Of a DNA stretch of 64,000 nucleotides, positions 25,384 through 33,676 are shown piece after piece. Location: contig NZ_CP013382.1 of the NCBI RefSeq assembly GCF_001513745.1, forward strand, positions 2,666,001 through 2,730,000. Reading direction: 5' to 3'. A program made the position numbers and the translations under genes. The first letter of the stretch is position 1, and every line of letters starts with the position of its first letter. The notes under the pieces were generated by a model that saw nothing but the letters and a program-made list of their open reading frames with translations, made no database searches and had not been told where the DNA came from. This DNA is from Burkholderia humptydooensis. Lineage in GTDB: Bacteria; Pseudomonadota; Gammaproteobacteria; Burkholderiales; Burkholderiaceae.

Positions 25384-26418
25384 ATGAGTTCCGGCCAGCC
25401 TCCGTCCACGAACGAAGGTGCGAGCCAGCCCGAGGGTGCGATCGGAAGCGCGATTCCCGCGTCTTTTTCTTCCGGCTCGCATGGCTTCGCCCGCACGACA
25501 ACGATCTCGCCCCGCTCCGCCGTCCGCCTCGATCGCCGCATCGCCGCCGCCGTCACGCTGCTCCCCGCGTTGGGCACGGTCGCCGCGATCGCGTCATGGA
25601 TCGGCGGTCATGGGCCGGGCGCCGTCGAATGGATCGTGTTCGCGATCTTCTATTTCGCAACCGCGCTCGGGCTCGAAGTCGGCTTTCATCGCCACGTGAC
25701 GCACAAGGCGTTCAAGGCGAAGCCGTGGGTGCGCGCCGCGCTGATCGCGCTCGGCTCGATGGGCGCGCACGGCCCAGTCAACTGGTGGGCGTCGACGCAT
25801 CGCCGCCATCATTCGACGAGCGACGGCGACGGCGATCCGCATTCGCCGCACCTGTCGGGCGAAGACATCGGCGGGCGGCTCAAGGGCCTGTATCACAGCC
25901 ACATGGGCTGGCTCTTCGTCGGCGAATCGACGCGGCCGGCGGGATGGGAGAAATATGTGCCCGACCTCTATCAGGACCCGCTCGTCTTCCGGCAGCACAT
26001 GGCGTACTACCGCTGGGTCGCGATCGGCCTCGCGCTGCCGCCGCTCGTCTGCGGGCTCGCGTCGCGCTCGTGGATGGGCGTGCTGCTCGGCTTCCTGTGG
26101 GGCGACATGGTGCGGATCTTCGCGGTCAGCCACTGCATCTGGGCGCTGAATTCGCTGTGCCACGTGATCGGCCGGCGCGACTTCCACACGACCGCGCACG
26201 ACCGCAGCCGCAACAGCCTGCTGCTCGCGATCCCGACGTTCGGGCAGGGCTGGCACAACAACCATCACGCGTTCCCCGCGTCCGCGTTCACCGGGCTGCA
26301 CTGGTGGCAGATCGATCCGGGCGGGCTGTTCGTGCGCGTGCTGGAACGCCTGCGCCTCGTCTACGACGTGCATCGTCCGAACGCGGAACTCATCGAAAAG
26401 AAGCGCATCGCACCATGA
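25384..26418 (+). CDS. Membrane fatty-acyl desaturase 1
   Basis: A 344-residue integral-membrane di-iron desaturase of the acyl-CoA/acyl-ACP delta-9 class. The histidine boxes are HRHVTH (102-107), HRRHH (139-143) and HNNHH (291-295), with NSLCH (256-260) supplying another ligand. Hydrophobic segments near residues 55-72, 83-99, 115-128 and 212-240 form the membrane core. The first 45 residues are polar and unusual. It would use O2 and electrons to insert a double (or triple) bond in an acyl chain. It opens the cassette with an ACP and a fatty acyl-AMP ligase, so the substrate is plausibly ACP-bound. Confidence 0.9.
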   Translation: MSSGQPPSTNEGASQPEGAIGSAIPASFSSGSHGFARTTTISPRSAVRLDRRIAAAVTLLPALGTVAAIASWIGGHGPGAVEWIVFAIFYFATALGLEVGFHRHVTHKAFKAKPWVRAALIALGSMGAHGPVNWWASTHRRHHSTSDGDGDPHSPHLSGEDIGGRLKGLYHSHMGWLFVGESTRPAGWEKYVPDLYQDPLVFRQHMAYYRWVAIGLALPPLVCGLASRSWMGVLLGFLWGDMVRIFAVSHCIWALNSLCHVIGRRDFHTTAHDRSRNSLLLAIPTFGQGWHNNHHAFPASAFTGLHWWQIDPGGLFVRVLERLRLVYDVHRPNAELIEKKRIAP

Positions 26419-26443
26419 ACGACTCTCCACGGGAGCCACGAAA

Positions 26444-26728
26444 ATGAAGAGCGCCACCCTGAAGGCAGTGGAAATCGAAGCAAGAAGCCACGAGGAAATC
26501 GTCGGCTGGATGAGCGGCTATCTGGCCGCCAGGCTGCACGCCGACAGCGGCTCGATCGACGTGAGCAGGCAGTTCATCGAATACGGCCTCGATTCGGCCG
26601 ACGCGATGAGGATGGTCGGCGATCTCGAGGACTTTCTCGGCTTCGAGCTGTCCCCGAGCCTGCCCTATCAATATCCGACGATCGACACGCTCGCCCGCGC
26701 GCTCGCCGATCTGTCGGCCGGACGATAG
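26444..26728 (+). CDS. Dedicated acyl carrier protein
   Basis: A 94-residue carrier protein. The phosphopantetheine attachment motif is EYGLDSADAMRMVGDLEDFLG with Ser51. Helical flanks fit the PP-binding domain, and the last part YQYPTIDTLARALADL matches the usual PxxxT helix. GGGAG eight bases before ATG 26444 sets the start. It would carry an acyl chain as thioester for the desaturases and the CFA-like methyltransferase, loaded by the fatty acyl-AMP ligase at 29682-31484. It resembles the standalone carriers of alkyne/polyyne pathways (JamC type) more than the housekeeping AcpP. Confidence 0.9.
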   Translation: MKSATLKAVEIEARSHEEIVGWMSGYLAARLHADSGSIDVSRQFIEYGLDSADAMRMVGDLEDFLGFELSPSLPYQYPTIDTLARALADLSAGR

Positions 26729-26740
26729 GGAGACCGAACG

Positions 26741-27676
26741 ATGACCGTCCATCTCGAGAGCCGCGAAGCCGTCGCGCCGAACCGCGGCGCGCCGTACGGC
26801 GCGTCCGCCGACGCGATCCAGTACCACTACGACATCGGCAATGCGTTCCTCGCGCTCGCGCAGGAGCGCGGCCGCAACTACTCGTGCGCGATGTACGAGG
26901 CAGGCGATACGCACGAGCAGGCGCAGATCCGCAAGCTCGACTACCACATCGCGCAGATCCGGGGGCACGGCGCGGCGCGCGTGCTCGACATCGGCTGCGG
27001 CTGGGGCGCGCTGCTCGACCGGCTCGTCACGGTCGCCGGCGTGAAGGAAGCCGTCGGGCTCACGCTGTCGAACGAGCAGATCCGCTACATCGGCGAGCAA
27101 TACGCGCACCCGAACGTCGACGTGCTGCTGCGCAACTGGCAGGACTACGCGCCCGAGCAGCCGTTCGACGGCATCATCTCGCTCGGCGCGTTCGAGCACT
27201 TCGCGAAGATCGACGAAGACAAGGGGCAGGCGTACCGGCACTTCTTCAGGAAATGCCACGACTTCCTGAAGCCGGGCGGGCGCCTTTCGCTGCAGACGAT
27301 GGGCTACGGCGACGTGCCGCGCGACCGGCGGCATTCGGACCTCTTCATCGCACGCGAAGTCTTTCCGGAATCGGACCTGCCGTATCTCGCGGACATCGTT
27401 CGCGCGTCCGAGATGCTGTTCGAAGTCGAGCTCGTGCGCAACGATCGCCACGACTATGTGAAGACGATGCGCGCGTGGTTCGAGAACCTGCGCGCGCATC
27501 GCCGCGAGGCGCTCGAGCTCGCGCCGCTCGACGTGGTCGAGCGCTATGAGCGGCTTTACCGGACGATGAGCTATTCGTTCGATCTCGGCGCGTTCGTGCT
27601 GTACCGGATCACGTTCCGGCGCATCGAGCCGAACCGGATCGACGCCGGCGCGCAGCATCGGGCGGCGCTCGCATGA
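26741..27676 (+). CDS. Cyclopropane-fatty-acid-synthase-like SAM methyltransferase
   Basis: A 311-residue methyltransferase of the CFA/mycolic-acid cyclopropane synthase family. Marks are IQYHYDIGNAFLAL, YSCAMYE, the SAM motif VLDIGCGWGALL, GLTLSNEQIRY, FDGIISLGAFEHF and LKPGGRLSLQTMG. It lacks the long N-terminal phospholipid-binding extension of housekeeping CFA synthase, so it is a short form like the mycolate enzymes and may act on an ACP-bound chain. The chemistry could be cyclopropanation or methyl/methylene branching at a double bond made by a neighbouring desaturase. GGGAG precedes ATG 26741. Its stop overlaps the second desaturase start (ATGA). Confidence 0.87.
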   Translation: MTVHLESREAVAPNRGAPYGASADAIQYHYDIGNAFLALAQERGRNYSCAMYEAGDTHEQAQIRKLDYHIAQIRGHGAARVLDIGCGWGALLDRLVTVAGVKEAVGLTLSNEQIRYIGEQYAHPNVDVLLRNWQDYAPEQPFDGIISLGAFEHFAKIDEDKGQAYRHFFRKCHDFLKPGGRLSLQTMGYGDVPRDRRHSDLFIAREVFPESDLPYLADIVRASEMLFEVELVRNDRHDYVKTMRAWFENLRAHRREALELAPLDVVERYERLYRTMSYSFDLGAFVLYRITFRRIEPNRIDAGAQHRAALA

Positions 27677-28623
27677 AGGACGCGTCCGCCGGTCGCGCGT
27701 CCGGGCATCTGTCCCGCGCGTCGTCCGCGCGCCATCTCGGCGTCGCGGCGATACCCGCCGCCGGCACGGCCGCCGCGATCGCGCTCTGGGCTCGATTCGG
27801 CCTCGCGCCGCGCGCGCATGACATCGCGATACTCGTGGTCTTCTACGTGCTCAACATCCTCGGCATGGAGCTCGCGCTGCATCGCTACTTCGCGCATCGC
27901 ACGTTCAAGGCAAAGCCGCCCGTGAAGATCGCGCTCGCGATCCTCGGTTCGCTCGCGTACATGGGGCCGCTGATGTGGTGGGTCGCGATTCACCGGCTGC
28001 ATCACGCGAACGCCGACCAGCCAGGCGACCCGCACACGCCGCAACTCGGCGGGCGCGACTTCGTCGGCCGCGCGAAGGGCATCCTGCACGGCCACGTCGG
28101 CTGGCTGTTCGATCCGCCGTCCGCGCGCCCGAATGGCTGGAACCAGTATGCGAACGACATGTACCGCGATCCGGCGCTGCTGCGCATCCATCTCGCGTAT
28201 GACTACTGGCTGCTGCTCGGCCTGCTGCTGCCGGGCGCGATCGGCTGGCTGCTCGATCCGTCGTGGCAAGGCGCGCTGCTCGGCCTGCTGTGGGGCGGGA
28301 CCGTGCGGATCTTTCTCGCGACGAACGCGATCTGGGCGGTCAATTCGATCGGCCACGCGCTCGGCGGCCGCCGGCCGTTTCCCGGCCGCGACCAGAGCCG
28401 CAACATGGGGTGGCTCGCGATCCTGACGCTCGGCGCCGGCTGGCACAACAACCATCACGCGTTTCCGCAGTATGCGAGCACGCGCTTGACCCGCTGGCAG
28501 ATCGACGTGACCGGCATGCTGATCGCGCTGCTCGAACGGCTCGGACTCGTGTGGGACGTGCAGCACCCCGATCGGGACGCGATTCGCGAGCGGCTCGCGA
28601 ACGCGCGGCGCGACGATGCGTGA
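27673..28623 (+). CDS. Membrane fatty-acyl desaturase 2
   Basis: A 316-residue membrane desaturase related to that at 25384 but shorter at the N-terminus. Histidine boxes HRYFAH, HRLHH and HNNHH with NSIGH are all present, so it should be active. Hydrophobic blocks flank the boxes. The ATG overlaps the methyltransferase stop. Two desaturases in one cassette suggest two sequential unsaturations (diene, or alkene to alkyne), as in polyyne pathways, or oxidation on both sides of the methyltransferase step. The ordering of the steps is inference. Confidence 0.9.
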   Translation: MKDASAGRASGHLSRASSARHLGVAAIPAAGTAAAIALWARFGLAPRAHDIAILVVFYVLNILGMELALHRYFAHRTFKAKPPVKIALAILGSLAYMGPLMWWVAIHRLHHANADQPGDPHTPQLGGRDFVGRAKGILHGHVGWLFDPPSARPNGWNQYANDMYRDPALLRIHLAYDYWLLLGLLLPGAIGWLLDPSWQGALLGLLWGGTVRIFLATNAIWAVNSIGHALGGRRPFPGRDQSRNMGWLAILTLGAGWHNNHHAFPQYASTRLTRWQIDVTGMLIALLERLGLVWDVQHPDRDAIRERLANARRDDA

Positions 28624-28662
28624 CCCGCGCTCCCCTTCCTTCGAAACCGGGCGGATCTCGCG

Positions 28663-29685
28663 ATGACGACACTCAGGATCTTCGATGCGCGCGTGCACGT
28701 GTTGCCGGATGTCGTAGCGAAGCTCGTCTGGAAGAACTACGAGCGCGACGCGTGGAAGATTCGCTACGAGCTGCTCGCCGAGCAATCGATCGCATTCCTG
28801 AAGGCGCACGGCATCGCGCGCGCAGCCGGCATCTGCTATGCGGGGCAGCCGGGCATCGCGCCGTTTCTGAACGACTTCGTCGCGCAACTGGCGGCGCGGC
28901 ATCCTGCATTCGTCGTGCCGTTCGGCACCGTGCATCCGCATGACCGCGATTGCGCGCGCGAGACCGTTCGCGTGCTCGACGAGCTCGGCTTCGCCGGCCT
29001 CAAGATCCACTGTCATCTGCTGAGGATCGCGCCTGACGACGACGCGCTCGCGCCTGTTTTCGAAGCGCTCGCCGAACGCGGCAAGGTGCTGAACCTGCAT
29101 TCCGGCGCATTCGCGAAAAACAACGCGCGGATGGACGAAATCCGCCGCCTCTGCAACGTCGGGCGGTTTCGGCGCGCGATGCGGCGCACGCCGGAGCTGA
29201 AGGTCGTCGTCCCGCACATCGGCTATGACGAAGTGCAGGCGTACCTCGATCTGCTCGACGAATTCCCGAACCTGCATTTCGATACCGCGATGGCATTCGG
29301 CGGCCATCGCGTCGCGACGGGCGAGGCCGTGCCCGATGTCCGGCCGCTGCGCGAGACGCGCCATACGCGCGGCGCGCATCCGCGGCTGCCCGCGCCCTGG
29401 AAGCCCGCGCTCGAGCAACTGGTGCCGCAGATGTGCGACCGTCCGGATCGCTTCCTGTACGGCAGCGATTTCCCGCTGATTCCGTATGAGTGGGATTTCG
29501 AGATCGGGCAACTGACGCGCTACTTGCCAGCGGAGGTGCTGCACAAGGTGTTGTGGGACAACGCCTGCGCATTGTTCGGCGGCGATGCGAGCAACGCAGG
29601 CGATACGGGCGACGCAGGCGTGCGCGCACATGCTTCGGCCGCCCCGCTCGCCGCGAGCCGACCAGCCGCGGAGCCGACGCGATGA
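28663..29685 (+). CDS. Amidohydrolase-2 family protein
   Basis: A 340-residue TIM-barrel protein of the metal-dependent amidohydrolase_2/ACMSD-like family. It has a degenerate N-terminal metal motif (RIFDARVHVLP, with one His where H-x-H is usual), GLKIHCHL, LNLHSG, VVVPHIGYDE and the conserved late YGSDFPLIPYEWDF with its Asp. The single N-terminal His may change metal binding or activity. Family members decarboxylate or hydrolyse small acids. The last 35 residues are Ala-rich with a short repeat and look disordered. It overlaps the ligase start by ATGA, so it belongs to the fatty-acid operon. Possible jobs are decarboxylation or hydration of the product. Confidence 0.78.
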   Translation: MTTLRIFDARVHVLPDVVAKLVWKNYERDAWKIRYELLAEQSIAFLKAHGIARAAGICYAGQPGIAPFLNDFVAQLAARHPAFVVPFGTVHPHDRDCARETVRVLDELGFAGLKIHCHLLRIAPDDDALAPVFEALAERGKVLNLHSGAFAKNNARMDEIRRLCNVGRFRRAMRRTPELKVVVPHIGYDEVQAYLDLLDEFPNLHFDTAMAFGGHRVATGEAVPDVRPLRETRHTRGAHPRLPAPWKPALEQLVPQMCDRPDRFLYGSDFPLIPYEWDFEIGQLTRYLPAEVLHKVLWDNACALFGGDASNAGDTGDAGVRAHASAAPLAASRPAAEPTR

Positions 29686-31484
29686 AGCATCCGCCCGATA
29701 CGATGGCCGCCGACGCATTCGCCGATTTCGTCGCGCTCACGCAATATCGCGCCGCGCATCAGCCCGACCTGCCGGTCTACACGTTCGTCACCGGCGGCGA
29801 TCGCGACGAGCGGCATCTCACGTGCGCGGCGCTCGACGCGCGCGCCGCTGCGGTCGCGGCGACGCTCTCGGAGATCGCCCGCCCCGGAGACCGCGTGCTG
29901 CTGCTGTTCCCGCCCGGCATCGACTACATCGTCGCGCTGTTCGGCTGCATGTATGCGGGCGTCGTCGCCGTACCCGCGTATCCGGTCGAGCCGGCGCAGC
30001 CGGAGCGCACGTTGCGGCGGCTGACCGGCATCGTCGCGGATTGCGCGCCGGCCGCGATCCTGTCGACGACGTTCGTGCGCGACGACATGAGTCGCGTCGA
30101 AACCGGTTCGCCCGCGCTCGGCGGCCTGCACTGGATCGCGATCGACACGCTCGACGACGACGCCGAACGCAGCGCGCCGCGCCCCGTCGACCCTCGCGCG
30201 CCCGTCTATCTGCAATACACGTCGGGCTCGACCGGCGCGCCGAAGGGCGTGATGATCAGCCAACGGAACCTGCTGCACAACTCGGCGCTGATCGCGAGCC
30301 GCTTCGAGCACGACGCGAGCAGCCGCGGCGTGATCTGGCTGCCGCCGTATCACGACATGGGCCTGATCGGCGGCATCCTGCAGCCGCTCTACGTCGGCTT
30401 TCCGGTGACGCTGATGTCGCACGTCGATTTCCTCAAGCACCCGCTGCGCTGGCTGCGCGCGATCGGCGAGCGGCGCGCGACGACGAGCGGCGGGCCGAAC
30501 TTCGCGTATCAGATGCTCGCGGCGATGCGCATCGCCGATGCCGATTTCGACAAGCTCGACCTGCGCTCATGGGACGTCGCGTTCGTCGGCGCGGAACCGA
30601 TCCGGCCCGCCACGCTGCACGCGTTCGCGCAGCGCTTCGCACGCTGCGGCTTCGACGAGCGCGCGTTCTATCCGTGCTACGGCCTCGCCGAGCACACGCT
30701 GTTCATGACGGGCGGCCTGAAATCGCAGCCGCCCGTCGTCGCGGCTACGCCGCGCGGCACGGAGCCGGCGCGCGCCTCCGATGCGCGGCGCGCCGGCGCA
30801 GCGATCGGCTGCGGCGACGCGGCGCGCGACAGCCTGGCGCTGATCGTCGATCCCGACACGCGCATTCCGTGCGATGATGGCCGGGTCGGCGAAATCTGGG
30901 CGCAAGGGCCGAGCGTCGCGCTCGGCTACTGGAATAATCGGGCGCTGAGCGAGCAGACCTTCGAGGCCGAGTTGCCCGGCTACGGCGGGCGGTTCCTGCG
31001 CACCGGCGATTACGGCTATCGATCGGGGTCCGAAATTTTCGTCACGGGCCGACTGAAGGACATGATGCTGATTCGCGGCGCGAATCATTATCCGCACGAC
31101 GTCGAGGCGACGATCGAGGAACTCGACGCCGAGCTGTTTCGTCCCGGCGGCTGCGCGGTGTTCGCGCTCGACACCGACGCAGCGCCGCAAGTGACCGTCG
31201 TGCGCGAGCTGCGGGCGCGCTATCTGAAGGCGTTCGGCGACGGGGGGCACGAAGCCGGCCGCACGCCCGACGCGCTGTTCGGCAGGCTGCGTCAGGCGAT
31301 CAGTCTGCATCACGGCATTGCAGTACACCATATCGTCTTCACGTCGCCGTCGGCGATACCGAAGACGACGAGCGGAAAGGTCCAGCGGCACGCCTGTCGC
31401 GAACTGTTTCTCAACGACACGCTGCCGGTGATCACGCAGTGGCGCGCGCCATCCGGCGCGCCGAACGACACCCGGAACATCTGA
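29682..31484 (+). CDS. Fatty acyl-AMP ligase (FAAL-type)
   Basis: A 600-residue adenylate-forming enzyme of the FAAL type, which activates a fatty acid as acyl-AMP and loads it on a carrier protein instead of CoA. Motifs are VYLQYTSGSTGAPKGVM, WLPPYHDMGLIGG, SGGPNFAYQM, YPCYGLAEHTLFMTGG, FLRTGDYGYRSGSEIFVTGR and IPKTTSGKVQRHAC with the catalytic Lys. The WLPPYHDMGLIGGILQPLY stretch and the overall length are characteristic of FAALs. It presumably charges the ACP at 26444, making this the entry step of the cassette. The start overlaps the amidohydrolase stop. Confidence 0.9.
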   Translation: MKHPPDTMAADAFADFVALTQYRAAHQPDLPVYTFVTGGDRDERHLTCAALDARAAAVAATLSEIARPGDRVLLLFPPGIDYIVALFGCMYAGVVAVPAYPVEPAQPERTLRRLTGIVADCAPAAILSTTFVRDDMSRVETGSPALGGLHWIAIDTLDDDAERSAPRPVDPRAPVYLQYTSGSTGAPKGVMISQRNLLHNSALIASRFEHDASSRGVIWLPPYHDMGLIGGILQPLYVGFPVTLMSHVDFLKHPLRWLRAIGERRATTSGGPNFAYQMLAAMRIADADFDKLDLRSWDVAFVGAEPIRPATLHAFAQRFARCGFDERAFYPCYGLAEHTLFMTGGLKSQPPVVAATPRGTEPARASDARRAGAAIGCGDAARDSLALIVDPDTRIPCDDGRVGEIWAQGPSVALGYWNNRALSEQTFEAELPGYGGRFLRTGDYGYRSGSEIFVTGRLKDMMLIRGANHYPHDVEATIEELDAELFRPGGCAVFALDTDAAPQVTVVRELRARYLKAFGDGGHEAGRTPDALFGRLRQAISLHHGIAVHHIVFTSPSAIPKTTSGKVQRHACRELFLNDTLPVITQWRAPSGAPNDTRNI

Positions 31485-31497
31485 CGAGGAACACGGC

Positions 31498-31917
31498 ATG
31501 CAAGAGAAACTGGACGCGGACTACTTCAACCGATTCGGCGCCGACTATCTGCCGGGCCTGCTCGGCGTCGTCATCAAGCAGGTCGAGAAAAACCACGTGC
31601 TCGCCGAGCTGACGATCCGCCAGGCCGTGCTCGCGCACGGCATCCTTCATGCGGGCACGATCGTGAGCCTCGCCGATACCGCGTGCGGCTACGGATGCCT
31701 CGCGAGCCTGCCGGAGGGCGCGTCCAGTTTCAGCACGCTCGAGCTGAAGAGCAATTTCATGGGCTCGGCGCGCGACGGCGCGATCGTCTGCGACGCGCGC
31801 GCGATTCATGGCGGCCGCATGACGCAGGTGTGGGACGCAACCGTCCGGCATCGCGAGACGGACAAGCTGCTCGCGACGTTCCGCTGCACGCAGATGATCC
31901 TCTGGCCGACGAAGTAA
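31498..31917 (+). CDS. PaaI-type hotdog thioesterase
   Basis: A 139-residue hotdog-fold thioesterase of the PaaI/acyl-CoA thioesterase group: ILHAGTIVSLADTACGYGC (the H-A-G-T-x-x-S-L-A-D-T catalytic segment), LELKSNFMG and GGRMTQVWDATV. Complete for its family. GAGGA precedes ATG 31498. It would release the finished acyl chain from ACP or CoA as a free acid, the expected last step of a FAAL-ACP-desaturase pathway. It lies 13 bases after the ligase and 6 before the alpha/beta-hydrolase. Confidence 0.85.
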   Translation: MQEKLDADYFNRFGADYLPGLLGVVIKQVEKNHVLAELTIRQAVLAHGILHAGTIVSLADTACGYGCLASLPEGASSFSTLELKSNFMGSARDGAIVCDARAIHGGRMTQVWDATVRHRETDKLLATFRCTQMILWPTK

Positions 31918-31923
31918 ATCGCG

Positions 31924-32895
31924 ATGAGCACGCGACGCCTGAAGGACACGCCGCATGCGGCCGCGCGCGCGCGGCGCGACGGCCTCGACATGACGTGGCT
32001 CGATCCGCTGCGGCTCGGCCCGCGCGCGGCGCGGATCGCGCGCGGCTGGGCCGCGCAGTCGAGGCCGGACGTGCGCTTTTGCGACGTGCCGGCCGCGACG
32101 ATCCGCGTGCGCGTGGCCGGCCCGCGCGCGAGCGGGCGGCCGACGATCGTGCTCGTCTGCGATCCGCCGAGCGTCGTCGAGCACTTCGACCAGTTGATCT
32201 CGCTCGTCGCACCGCACACGCGCATCGTCTGCTTCGAGCCGCCGGGCTTCGGCTTCTCCGTGCCGAAACGGCATTTCACGTTTTCGTTCGACGATTACCG
32301 CGCCGCGATCGAGGCGCTGCTCGCGAACCTGAACGAAGGGCCCTACCTGCTCGCGTTCTCGTGCGTATGGGCGCATATCGCGTTGCAGATCGCGGCCGCG
32401 CAGCCGGCACTCGTCGGCAGGCTGCTGCTTTGGCAAAGCCCCGCATGGGACGAGCAGGTTGCGTGGGCGCGGCACGTGGATGCGCGCAACCTGCTCGCGA
32501 CACCGTTCGTCGGGCAATGCGCGTGCGCGTTCGGCGCGCGAAAAATCGGCGCCGGCTGGTTCCGGCAGGCAATGGCGAAAGACCGTTATCGCGAATTCGC
32601 GCCGATGCTCGATACGTCGTTCGATCACGGCGCGTTCTGCTGCCTCGCGTCGCTGTGGCAGCGCTTTTACAGCGGCACGCCGCGCGCGGTGCAGGTGACG
32701 CAGCCGACGCTGCTCACGTGGGGCGCGGCGGATCGCACGCATCGGCATAGCGACAAATGGTCGATCGCGCAGCAGGTGCCGCACGCAGTCCGGCATCCGG
32801 GCTTCGCGCACGCGGGGCATTCGCCGGAGCTCGAAGACAGTCCTGCCTTCTCGCAGCTACTGCTGACCTGGTTGGACGCGAAAGACACGCGTTGA
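31924..32895 (+). CDS. Alpha/beta-hydrolase with Cys in the nucleophile position
   Basis: A 323-residue alpha/beta-hydrolase-fold protein. The nucleophile elbow reads YLLAFSCVWAHIALQIA. Aligned with the usual G-H-S-M-G-G, the nucleophile position is Cys147 and the flanking glycines are lost (Phe, Trp). The acid is likely Asp in WGAADRTHRH and the His is in FAHAGHSPE. A Cys nucleophile occurs in dienelactone hydrolases and PHA synthases and can support acyl transfer. It is the last gene of the fatty-acid operon, 6 bases after the thioesterase. Function could be acyl transfer, lactonisation or hydrolysis of the product. Confidence 0.72.
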   Translation: MSTRRLKDTPHAAARARRDGLDMTWLDPLRLGPRAARIARGWAAQSRPDVRFCDVPAATIRVRVAGPRASGRPTIVLVCDPPSVVEHFDQLISLVAPHTRIVCFEPPGFGFSVPKRHFTFSFDDYRAAIEALLANLNEGPYLLAFSCVWAHIALQIAAAQPALVGRLLLWQSPAWDEQVAWARHVDARNLLATPFVGQCACAFGARKIGAGWFRQAMAKDRYREFAPMLDTSFDHGAFCCLASLWQRFYSGTPRAVQVTQPTLLTWGAADRTHRHSDKWSIAQQVPHAVRHPGFAHAGHSPELEDSPAFSQLLLTWLDAKDTR

Positions 32896-33676
32896 TCGCG
32901 CGCGCGCGTGTACGCGCTCTCACGCGCAGGGGCTCGATCGACTGCGCAAGACGGACGACCGCGGCAACGGCGCGACGATCCAGCTCCCGCATGCTCATGG
33001 TGATCAGTCCAGGTTGGCCCACGATGCGCTCCGGCAGTTCACAAACCGCCGCCAGCATGCGCCGAAACCCGCGAACTACGACATTTCAACTTTGCCCCAT
33101 ACCGACGCATTGCATCTGAACGCGTATAACGCGCTGCCCGCGCGCTGGAATCGGTCAATCGATACGATTACTACAAGACCCACGTGATGGGTTTTTCCGA
33201 CGACTTGATCTTCGGCAAGCTGTTTCCGGAAACGGGCAAAGTTGTATGCAAGCCGATGGATTTAGGGTCGTTTTCCCAGTCTCCCGCAACAAGTTAATTT
33301 ATTTAATAAATCTCACAAAATATTCCCAACCCCACTAAAATAAAATCAAAAAAACAACATCCGGATCAAGCGCAATTAAAGGAATTCGCCCCCATTTGAA
33401 ATTTGCGCAACACGTCATCCATGGTTCCGTCACGCATTTTCCATCGATGAATCATCGCCATTTTCCTTGATAATCGCCCTCCAGCGACTAACATGGAATG
33501 GTTGCGCTTTCTTAAAATCACCTCGCCAATAAAAACCGCCGCCTTCCATTTCCCCGGCCGAACCACTCATCCAATCCGAACGATAGAAACAAAGCCGATT
33601 TATCAATCGGATTGCGCGGCGTTGCGAAAAATGATCCGGTCCCGCGGATACACGTGAATGACAAGGAGAAAGAGAC
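32896..33676. other. Gap between cassettes with gene remnants and an AT-rich leader
   Basis: About 780 bases with no intact gene. The first 400 hold shifted fragments of an unidentified gene, including the piece at 33142-33297. From about 33298 the DNA turns AT-rich (poly-A and poly-T runs) up to the ribosome site AAGGAG before 33677. This likely includes the promoter of the inositol-phosphate-synthase operon. Confidence 0.4.
33142..33297 (+). pseudogene. Unidentified gene fragment
   Basis: An open stretch of 51 codons reads like real protein (ESVNRYDYYKTHVMGFSDD, then LIFGKLFPETGKVV) and ends at TAA. It has no start, and an in-frame stop lies just upstream. A preceding block around 33020-33140 in another frame also looks coding, so this is probably one gene broken by frameshift and deletion. 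I do not recognise the family. Confidence 0.35.
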
